DNA of 64,000 nucleotides from CAILZL01 sp963791615. Its GTDB lineage: Bacteria > Pseudomonadota > Gammaproteobacteria > Steroidobacterales > Steroidobacteraceae. The notes below the pieces were generated by a model. It saw nothing but the letters and a program-made list of their open reading frames with translations, had not been told where the DNA came from and ran no database searches. The stretch covers positions 62,001 to 126,000 of the forward strand of contig CAWBTE010000017.1 in the NCBI GenBank assembly GCA_963791615.1, read 5' to 3'. Within the stretch, counting starts at the first letter, position 1. Each line of letters begins with the position of its first letter. Shown one piece after another: positions 45,106 to 52,432 of the stretch. Both the position numbers and the translations under genes were made by a program.

Positions 45106-46525
45106 ATGCAAATCAAACGCATTGTTTTTGGTTTCGCCTTGCTTGCACGGCGGGATAGCTGGCATTGTAACTTCAGCCCAAGCCGCATTGCAGGTAGGTG
45201 CAGCGCGCGTCGATCAGACCACTGCCTATGGCGCATCTCAGTCAGGCAAGTACGACCATGAGCGCGTCCATGCACGCGCCATCGTGCTGGACAACGGTAC
45301 GGCGCGGGCTGCGCTGATCAGCTTTGAAGGTTACGAAGACTTCGATATCGGCGCGACCTTGAATGCGGTGGCTGCGGCGCTCAATTGCCCGGTCGAAAAC
45401 ATCATCATTTCAAATATCCACAATCATAGTCCCGGGGCTACGCGGCTGAACATCGGAGGTACGTCGCCCAGGTACACCAATGTCTCAAAGCACATCATGG
45501 AGGCCGTCAATCAGGCAAAAGCCAAACTGCAGCCTGCGCGCATGACGTATGGTACGGGGGCTTCGTATATGGGCGTCAATCGCGACGCCATTGATCCGGT
45601 CTCGCGCAAGTGGGTGCAGGGTTCGAACCCGGATGCGCCCATCGACCGCGCGGTGTCAGTGCTGAGCTTCCTGAAACCCAGCGGCGAGCCCATTGCCGCC
45701 TACGTGAATTTTGGCACGCATCCCATCAATGGCTTTGTGCTGGGCATTGTCAGTTCCGACTTCCCCGGCGCCATGTCGCGTTACGTGGAAAAGGCCTTCG
45801 GTGACAATGCCGTGGTGGCGTTCTCTCAGGGCTCGTCGGGTGATGTGAACCCGTTGCATCTGCGTCCTTCCAACAATGCCATGGCTGATCGTGCGGGTAA
45901 CCCCATCACGGGTTTCGTCATCGACCGCGAGACTTCCGAAGGTCCGTTGCGGGTGGCGGATATGAAACTGGACGTCAAAGGTCCTGTCAGCAAGGTCAAG
46001 CCTGCGGCTGACCCCAAGGTGATCGATCAATTGTTCCGCTTCATTGAAAGCCAGGGTCAGGTGCTCGGCGAAGAAGTCATTCGGGTGATGACTTTCTCGC
46101 AGAAGCCCACTGACGAAGTGCGCATTGCCGGCATGAAGAAGGTGGTGACCTGTCCGGGCCGGATGCGTACCAATGGTGATGCGCTTGATCCGGGCTCCCG
46201 TGAAGGACAGGCCGCAGTTTATAAAGACGCGGATCCAGTCAATGTGCAGGTTGGCATGCTGGGTCTTGGCACGGTGGCCGTGACCTCGGTGAATGGCGAG
46301 ATCTACAGTGCCATAGGCTTGCGCATCAAGAACGAAGCGCCGATGAAGAATACATTTACTGCGACTCCGGTGAATGTGCGTATTCAAGGCTACATTCCCG
46401 ATGACGCGTCATATGGCCATCAGACTTTCCAGGTGCTGAACAACAGGTTGAAACCCGGCTGCGCTGAAACGGGCATCGTCAACGCCGTTGTCGAGCTGCA
46501 GACGCAGTATCTGAACGGCAAGTAA
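45106..46525 (+). CDS. neutral/alkaline ceramidase-like hydrolase, paralogue 2 (frameshifted near 45148)
   Basis: The ATG at 45106 with GAGGAA upstream begins MQIKRIVFGFALLA; after one extra base the signal continues GGIAGIVTSAQAALQVGAAR in the main frame. Corrected length is 472 residues. Aligned blocks with the 39860 gene: HERVHARAIVLDNGTARAAL, IIISNIHNHSPGATRL, FGTHPINGFVLGIVSSDFPG, FSQGSSGDVNP and DDASYGHQTFQVL. Overall similarity is clear but moderate, so the duplication is old. It probably shares a transcript with the esterase. Confidence 0.82.
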
Positions 46526-46568
46526 TACCTGAACTGCGGCGCAATCCTTGCAAAATTGCGCCGCCTAG

Positions 46569-46729
46569 CAGCCTGTCGGACTTAGGTGATCGTAGCGAGG
46601 CGAGTGTGAAATTGAGGACAGTTTTTCGATCATTTGAGGAGAATAGCCGTAGCTATTTGACGAAAAGGATCGGAAAAATGGACCAATTTCCCACCGCCGC
46701 AGTAGATCAACCCTAAGTCCGACAGGCTG
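46569..46729. repeat. 161 bp palindromic element (copy C)
   Basis: CAGCCTGTCGGACTTAGG (46569-46586) and its exact reverse complement CCTAAGTCCGACAGGCTG (46712-46729). An inner TTTTTCGATC/GATCGGAAAAA pair forms a smaller stem. Same architecture as copies A and B but a different core. The right end is flush with the TAA stop of the DUF2802 gene. Confidence 0.75.
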
Positions 46730-47194
46730 TTAACCCACTACTGAAAGGCGTGAACGTCCACCGGCGTTACGGCCCTGATTCTGCTCAGCATTGCGGTTGC
46801 GTTCGGCTTCGGCTTTGTTGATACGCAGCAGTAACTCGGCTTCATGGCGCGACAGACCGCAACTGCTGATCAGTTCTTCGCAGGTGGCGCCGCCACGGGC
46901 CAGACGCGTGGCAACTTCATAGCCGCGCGGGCCATGACCATTGCTGACCTGAGCTGCAACCACCGATACACGTTCGGTCACCCGGGGCACGGCTGGTGCG
47001 GCGCTGTCCATGCGATCCGCCAGCAACAGCAGTTCCGCACGCACCAGATCCAGCTGTTCAAAAATTCGCTGGGTATCCAGTGTGGCGCTCAGGCGTGATT
47101 TGCGCACTGCCAGGGCCATGATCAGCAAAGCCACCATCAGCACGCTCGCCAGTCCCGCGATCAACCCCAGTTCCAATACACTCATGTTCATCAT
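46730..47194 (-). CDS. DUF2802 flagellar-cluster protein
   Basis: About 154 residues from MMNMSVLELGLIAGLASVLM at 47194 (GGGAG upstream; the next ATG, 47191, is equally possible). One N-terminal membrane helix, then a coiled region (TQRIFEQLDLVRAELLLLAD), then GYEVATRLARGGATCEELIS with CGLSRHEAELLLRIN, the DUF2802 core. This family habitually follows motD/cheW in Pseudomonas-type flagellar clusters; function unknown. Confidence 0.8.
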   Translation of the reverse strand: MMNMSVLELGLIAGLASVLMVALLIMALAVRKSRLSATLDTQRIFEQLDLVRAELLLLADRMDSAAPAVPRVTERVSVVAAQVSNGHGPRGYEVATRLARGGATCEELISSCGLSRHEAELLLRINKAEAERNRNAEQNQGRNAGGRSRLSVVG

Positions 47195-47342
47195 CAGACT
47201 CCCGTAAATAACAGCAGCGTCAGACATCTGACGCCTGTTGGCGATGTGGGAGGACGAGCAGCTTCCATGCCAGCGTACTATGCGCGGCGGCTCTTGATGG
47301 CGAGTTGCGACCCGGCTCACGCAGGCGGCAGTACCTTGCCAC

Positions 47343-48198
47343 TCAGTTGGCAGCAACCTGCGTGGTTGCAGAAGCTGGACTTTCGGCAGCGGGCCCGGGT
47401 GAAGCACTGGATGAAGAACCTTGTGCAGCGAGCGTATCGTTCTGCACCACCACCATCACGCGCCGGTTGCTGTTGCGACCTTTATCCGTGTCATTACTGA
47501 CCAGGGGCCTGAATTCGCCCTGCCCAATCACCACCAGTCGTGACGGATCAATGCCACGCTGCATGAACAGGTGCACCACACTGGCGGCGCGCGCGGCGGA
47601 CAATTCCCAGTTGGAAGGAAACTCGACGGTGTTGATGGGACGATTGTCGGTATGACCTTCCACCCGCAGCGCATTGGGCAAACCTTTCAGTGTATCGGCC
47701 AGCCGTTGCAGGATGCTGATGGCCTGCGGCTGCATGGTCGCCGAACCGCTGGGAAACAGGATGTCGGTGCGCAATTCGATTTCCACGCCATAATCCTTGC
47801 GGCGCACCGACAGCATGTTGCTCTCGATCAGTTCGGACATGTTCGCTTCGACCTCACCAACAATGCGATCCATGGCTGACAGGCCATCCCGCATCGGTGA
47901 CCGGCGTTGCTATCAGTGTTGACTGTGTGCCAATCGGATTGCCCTGTGCATCCAGCGGCGGACCGCCCGCTGCCCCGCCTGCTTTTGTTTCATTCAGCTG
48001 CACCGGATCCACGGTTTTCTGCGCACCACTGAACGCCGCCGAAAGCGAATCAGATACCGCCCGATACTTGCCTTCGTTGACCGTCGAGATGGCGTACATG
48101 ACCACGAAGAACGCCAGCAGCAAGGTCACCAGATCGCCATAGGGAATGGCCCATGACTCATGATTGGTATGTTCCTCGTGTTTGTGACGGCGGCGCAT
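47343..48198 (-). CDS. motD: flagellar stator protein MotD (MotB family; frameshifted near 47896)
   Basis: The N-terminus MRRRHKHEEHTNHESWAIPY with GDLVTLLLAFFVVMYAIS is the single membrane helix with the proton-binding Asp. After IATPVTD the frame is lost and MRDGLSAMDRIVGEVEANMS continues in another frame. The OmpA-like peptidoglycan-binding domain follows: VEGHTDNRPINT, NWELSAARAASVVHLFMQ, NSNRRVMVVV. One extra base near 47896 explains it; corrected length is 284 residues. It pairs with motC, 20 bases upstream. Confidence 0.92.
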
Positions 48199-48218
48199 GA
48201 TGGATGCTGCACCTGCAC

Positions 48219-48974
48219 TCAGTGCAGGTAGCCTTGCAGTTTGGTCTCGATGCTGCGCGGATTTTCGCCCTGCGCAATGGCTACCAGACCCTCAATGATC
48301 ATGGCGCGATGCTGGGTCTGCGACTGGATCGCAACCTTGAGCTTGTTGGCCATGGGCAGGAACAACAGGTTGGCCAGACCAATGCCGTAGATGGTGGCGG
48401 TAAACGCGGCGGCAATACCCTGACCCAGCTTGGTGGGATCAGCGAGGTTCTGCATCACGGCAATCAGGCCGAGCACCGCACCGATAATACCCAGCGTTGG
48501 CGCGTAGATCCCCATGCCTTCAAACACCTTTGCGGCGCGCAGATCCACGGTCTCGCGAATCTCCAGCTCCACATCCATGACCGAGCGAATCTCTTCCGGC
48601 TCGGCGCCATCCACCACCATCTGCAGGCCCTTGCGCAGGAAATCATCCTTGATGCCAGGCAACAGTGCTTCCAGTCCGAGCAGGCCCTGCTTGCGTGACA
48701 CACCACTCCAGTCAACAAACCGCTTGATGGTATCGCTGGATTCCAGCACCAGGGGTTGCACCACCCAGCGCGCAATACGCAGCGCATGCGTCATCACATG
48801 CAGAGGCGTCTGCACAAAAATGGCAGCGAGCGTACCCACCATGACAATCATGAAGGCGGCCGGCGAGACCAGCGATTCCAGGCCCGCGCCCTTGAGTTTC
48901 GCGCCCACGATCAGCGAGGCAAACGCCAGTACCAGACCGATGATGCTGAGGATGTCGAATGTCTGCTTGCGCAT
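48219..48974 (-). CDS. motC: flagellar stator protein MotC (MotA family)
   Basis: 251 residues, four membrane segments: IIGLVLAFASLIVGAKL, FMIVMVGTLAAIFVQ, TLGIIGAVLGLIAVM and AFTATIYGIGLANLLFLPMA. The MotA-family Pro-Gly-type region APTLGIIGAVLGL is intact. The cytoplasmic loop has the charged residues that contact FliG. With MotD it forms the second-type stator known from Pseudomonas. A FliA-type promoter precedes it. Confidence 0.93.
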   Translation of the reverse strand: MRKQTFDILSIIGLVLAFASLIVGAKLKGAGLESLVSPAAFMIVMVGTLAAIFVQTPLHVMTHALRIARWVVQPLVLESSDTIKRFVDWSGVSRKQGLLGLEALLPGIKDDFLRKGLQMVVDGAEPEEIRSVMDVELEIRETVDLRAAKVFEGMGIYAPTLGIIGAVLGLIAVMQNLADPTKLGQGIAAAFTATIYGIGLANLLFLPMANKLKVAIQSQTQHRAMIIEGLVAIAQGENPRSIETKLQGYLH

Positions 48975-49004
48975 GTTGCGTATGGAATTCCTGCAATGCA
49001 GGAC

Positions 49005-49031
49005 TTATCGGCAGCAGAGGGAAAATCTTGC
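49005..49031 (-). promoter_or_regulatory. candidate FliA (sigma-28) promoter for motC-motD
   Basis: On the minus strand GCAAGATT (49031-49024) and an exact GCCGATAA (49012-49005) are separated by 11 bases, the consensus spacing. It lies 30 bases before the motC start, between cheY and motC. Confidence 0.7.
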
Positions 49032-49050
49032 GCGTAAAGGCGCCGGAATA

Positions 49051-49446
49051 TCAGCCGCCGCTGCTGCGTCCGCCGTGCAATATGGCATCCAGCTTGGCCT
49101 TAAGGGTCAGCGCCGTGAAAGGTTTAACCACATAGCCGCTGGCGCCGGCCTTTCGGGCCCTGTCAATGTGTGTATGCCCGGGGGCCGGGGCGAGCATCAA
49201 CACCGGCAACTTGGCCAACCGGGCGTCGGCACGTACCGCCTTGAGCAACTCCAGCCCGGGCATCACCGGCATATGCCAGTCAGCAATCAGAAAATCGATG
49301 TCGCCCTGTTGCAGGATGGGCAGCGCAGTGTGACCGTCATCGGCTTCCATGACATGTATGTAACCCAGTTCAAGCAACAGATTCTTGATGATGCGGCGCA
49401 TGGTGGGAAAATCATCCACCACCAGAAAACGTAAGGCTTTGCTCAT
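49051..49446 (-). CDS. cheY: chemotaxis response regulator CheY
   Basis: 131 residues from MSKALRFLVVDDFPTMRRII at 49446. It aligns along its length with CheY: acidic pair DD, phospho-Asp in LIADWHMPVMPGLELLK, Tyr and Lys in AGASGYVVKPFTALTLKAKL. The conserved Thr of the VTAEA motif (Thr87 in E. coli) is Ala here (LPVLMLAPAPGHTH), and the following helix-4 face is divergent. It sits after fliA as in Pseudomonas, but cheZ, cheA and cheB do not follow. Confidence 0.88.
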   Translation of the reverse strand: MSKALRFLVVDDFPTMRRIIKNLLLELGYIHVMEADDGHTALPILQQGDIDFLIADWHMPVMPGLELLKAVRADARLAKLPVLMLAPAPGHTHIDRARKAGASGYVVKPFTALTLKAKLDAILHGGRSSGG

Positions 49447-49488
49447 CCTCGACTCCCGATGGGCAGACATTGCCCACTGGCAGCCATG

Positions 49489-50301
49489 TCAGACCCGTGT
49501 CAGAACTCTCGTGCGTTGCTTCGCAGCGCGTTCTGGTTTGCCCTTCGCTTCTTCTTGCTCACTCAAATCGCGCAGCTCACGCCAGTCAACCAGTCGGGCT
49601 TTCAATCTCACCAGCGCCTGACCATGCAACTGACACACGCGCGATTCCGTCACCTTCAACACCGCACCAATTTCCTTGAGATTCAGTTCCTCGTCGTAGT
49701 ACAGGGACATCACCAGCTTCTCGCGTTCCGGCAATTCATCGATCGCCAGCACCAGCGCCTTGCGGAAATCCGCGTCGGCGAGTTCGCGAAACGGATCCGC
49801 CTTGTCATCTACCGCCTTGATCAAGGGCGAATCATCTTCGCCAACAGTCTCGTTCAGGCTGACCAGATGACAACTGGTCGCGTCCTGCACCACCTTGAAA
49901 TACTCATCCAGCGACACGCCCATGCGTGCCGCAATATCGATGTCCTGCGCCTCCGAACCAGTCTCCGTTTCCAGCTCACGCACTGCGGTAGCCACGGCGC
50001 GCGCCTTGCGATGCACCGAGCGCGGCGCCCAGTCCAGCTTGCGCAAGGCATCAAGCATCGAGCCGCGTATGCGGATACCCGCATAAGTTTCAAAACTCGC
50101 ACCGCGATCAGCGGTGTAATTGCCCGCTGCTTCCAGCAATCCCAGCATGCCGGCCTGAATCAGGTCCGCCACTTCCACTGACGACGGCAAACGCCCGGCC
50201 AGGTGGTAGGCAATGCGCTTCACCAGTTCGGCATGGCGACGCACCAGTGCATCCGTATCCTGTGCCGGCATACACGCCGCATAAGCTGTAACCCGACTCA
50301 T
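49489..50301 (-). CDS. fliA: flagellar sigma factor FliA (sigma-28)
   Basis: 270 residues. Region 2: VRRHAELVKRIAYHLAGRLP, DLIQAGMLGLLEAAGNY, SFETYAGIRIRGSMLDALRK. Region 4: LPEREKLVMSLYYDEELNLK with ESRVCQLHGQALVRLKARL. It directs late flagellar promoters; two candidate targets are in this window (30133 and 49005). The ATG overlaps the flhG stop (ATGA). Confidence 0.96.
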   Translation of the reverse strand: MSRVTAYAACMPAQDTDALVRRHAELVKRIAYHLAGRLPSSVEVADLIQAGMLGLLEAAGNYTADRGASFETYAGIRIRGSMLDALRKLDWAPRSVHRKARAVATAVRELETETGSEAQDIDIAARMGVSLDEYFKVVQDATSCHLVSLNETVGEDDSPLIKAVDDKADPFRELADADFRKALVLAIDELPEREKLVMSLYYDEELNLKEIGAVLKVTESRVCQLHGQALVRLKARLVDWRELRDLSEQEEAKGKPERAAKQRTRVLTRV

Positions 50302-51182
50302 TGCACCACCTCAAGTCGCACGGTATTGCGACGCACCAGACGCTCGACAAAAAATTCCAGATTGCCGCGCGGACCCGAGGGTACGGGCCACTTAACGGCT
50401 TTGATCGCCAGTTTCTTGAATGCCTGCGCCGCCGGACTGGCGGGATAGGCATCGGTAACGGGACGCTGTTCACGAACAGCGCGTTTCAGATACGGGTCTT
50501 CAGGCACTTCACCCTCGTACTCCAGAACCACATCGAGAAAACGACTGGTGACCCGTTCCAGCTTCTTGAACAACTGGCTGCCCTCACCCGGCTTGCCACA
50601 CATATTGCTCAGCACATGAAACTCGCGCACACCATGATTGCGGCTAAGAATCTTGATCAGCGCATAGGCGTCAGTAATTGAAGAAGGTTCATCGCACACC
50701 ACGATCAGCACATGCTGCGCCGCCTGCGAGAACTGCAACACGCCATGAGCGATGCCTGCCGCCGTATCAACAATCAGCGTATCCAGACGATTGGCCAGCG
50801 AACTGAAGGCCTGCACGATATTCAGATGTCCGGCCGCACTCAGATTGGCCATGTCCGCCACGCCTGAAGCAGCGGGCACCACCTGAAATCCCTGTGCAGC
50901 TTCAACAATCACGTCATCCAGGGTGCATGAGCCATCAATCACATGCGCCAGCGTGCGCCGTGGCGACAACCCCAGCAGCACATCGACATTGGCCAGACCG
51001 AGATCGCCATCGAGCAGCAGCACGCGTTTGCCGGCACCAGCCATGGCGGTCGCCAGGTTGATGGCCACGCTGGTCTTGCCAACGCCACCTTTGCCACCGG
51101 TCACCGCAATGACCTGCACGGGCCCCGGCAACAGCGAGCGTCTGGTTTCCAGCTTCTTATGTGCGCGGTCAGGCAAGGGCAT
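50298..51182 (-). CDS. flhG: flagellar number regulator FlhG/FleN (MinD-like ATPase)
   Basis: 294 residues from the ATG at 51182, preceded by GGAGGAG; the open frame reaches a TTG at 51197. The deviant Walker A VTGGKGGVGKTSVAINLATA, Walker B LLLDGDLGLANVDVLLG and LDTLIVDTAAG are all clear. It limits flagellar number together with FlhF and, in Pseudomonas, restrains FleQ. Coupled by overlaps to flhF and fliA. Confidence 0.95.
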   Translation of the reverse strand: MPLPDRAHKKLETRRSLLPGPVQVIAVTGGKGGVGKTSVAINLATAMAGAGKRVLLLDGDLGLANVDVLLGLSPRRTLAHVIDGSCTLDDVIVEAAQGFQVVPAASGVADMANLSAAGHLNIVQAFSSLANRLDTLIVDTAAGIAHGVLQFSQAAQHVLIVVCDEPSSITDAYALIKILSRNHGVREFHVLSNMCGKPGEGSQLFKKLERVTSRFLDVVLEYEGEVPEDPYLKRAVREQRPVTDAYPASPAAQAFKKLAIKAVKWPVPSGPRGNLEFFVERLVRRNTVRLEVVQ

Positions 51183-52431
51183 GAGCCACTCCTCCAAATC
51201 TCAGGGTTAACAATTCTTCGTCCGTCTGTGCGCCACTGCGCCGCGCCAGCTCCACTGCACGCGCCACCAGTTGATGCGCTCGCGCAGGAGCCAGATCTTC
51301 CGGAATGCGCTGGCCTTCGCTGGTATAGGCCAGCGGAATGGCATGGCGCGTCAGCGCCGAAATCGAACCGCCCAGTGACGTGGCTTCATCCACCTTGGTG
51401 AGCACGCAGGACTTGGGCGCCGCAGCGGCAAAGCGCAGAAAGGTTTCTTCCAGGGTGCCGGCCTGCGCGCTGGCCGCGACGACCAGACAGGTTTCCAGTT
51501 GCGGATGTGATGTCGCCAGCAGCGACAGCTCGGCAGACAGCCGCGCATCACGCTGACTGAACCCGGCAGTGTCGATCAGCACCAGTCGATGCCGCGACAC
51601 GGTGTTGAGCACGGCGCTCAATTCACTGAGCTGGTCAACGCTGTAAGTCGGCACGCCCAGCAGACGACCCAGATTCTGTAGCTGTTCCTGTGCGCCCATA
51701 CGCACCGAGTCAGCGGAGATCAGCACCAGATCACGCGGGCCATGACGTAACACCCAGCGTGCGGCGAGCTTGGCGACCAGTGTGCTTTTGCCCACGCCGG
51801 TAGCACCGACAAAGGCCACCATGCCGCCCTGATCCAGCCAGCGTTCGCTGTCGGTAGTCACTCGCTTGGTAATCAGCGCCAGCGCCATGCGCTGTGCTTC
51901 ATGAAATTCCATCCGGGTCGGTATCTGTGACACCACTTCAACCGCCAGCGCCTGGGCAAAACCCAGCTGTGTCAGTTCTTTGAGCAGTGCCGTTTGCAGT
52001 GGCGCGCGGCGCGTCAGGTCATTCCATGCCAGCGTGGCGATCTGCGTTTCCAGCATGCGCCGCAAGGTGTGCAGCTCCGCGCCCATGTCACCCGACTGCT
52101 CGCTGGCTGCAAGGTTGCTCGCAGTTGACTTGCTGGCCTGCGCCGCGGCCTGACTGGAAGCCTGACCCATCATTTGCATGCTGCGCGCAAAATCCGGCGC
52201 TGCATCGCTTGAATAGCTGCCCGCATAAGCTGAGCTGTAATCGCTGGCGGCTCTGGTGGCGGCTCTGGCGTTGTCGATAACGGCCTCCTCCTCGAAGTCC
52301 ACGGCCGCAACCACTTCAACGCCGTCATCGGTACGACGTGAGGAAAGAATCACGGCATCGGGGCCTTGCGCTTCACGCACCTGATTCAGCGCCTGACGCA
52401 TGTCTTTGGCGAGGTAACGACGGATTTTCAT
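51169..52431 (-). CDS. flhF: flagellar biosynthesis GTPase FlhF
   Basis: 420 residues. Basic N-terminus MKIRRYLAKDMRQALNQVRE with DAVILSSRRTDDGVEVVAAV, an Ala/Ser-rich middle, then the SRP-type NG domain: P-loop VGATGVGKSTLVAKLAARWV, LVLISADSVRMGAQEQL, LIDTAGFSQRDARL, VLTKVDEATSLGG. It recruits the polar flagellar export apparatus. Only one base separates it from the flhA stop region; flhG overlaps its end. Confidence 0.95.
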   Translation of the reverse strand: MKIRRYLAKDMRQALNQVREAQGPDAVILSSRRTDDGVEVVAAVDFEEEAVIDNARAATRAASDYSSAYAGSYSSDAAPDFARSMQMMGQASSQAAAQASKSTASNLAASEQSGDMGAELHTLRRMLETQIATLAWNDLTRRAPLQTALLKELTQLGFAQALAVEVVSQIPTRMEFHEAQRMALALITKRVTTDSERWLDQGGMVAFVGATGVGKSTLVAKLAARWVLRHGPRDLVLISADSVRMGAQEQLQNLGRLLGVPTYSVDQLSELSAVLNTVSRHRLVLIDTAGFSQRDARLSAELSLLATSHPQLETCLVVAASAQAGTLEETFLRFAAAAPKSCVLTKVDEATSLGGSISALTRHAIPLAYTSEGQRIPEDLAPARAHQLVARAVELARRSGAQTDEELLTLRFGGVAHALA

Positions 52432-52432
52432 C

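Noticed and set aside
45610..45640. GGTTCGAACCC-like string resembling a tRNA T-loop
   Set aside because: It lies inside the ceramidase-like coding sequence and no acceptor stem or anticodon arm can be drawn around it.
21539..46729. Large palindromic elements considered as insertion sequences
   Set aside because: They are only 143-161 bp, carry no transposase frame and show no obvious target duplication; they are kept as non-coding repeats.
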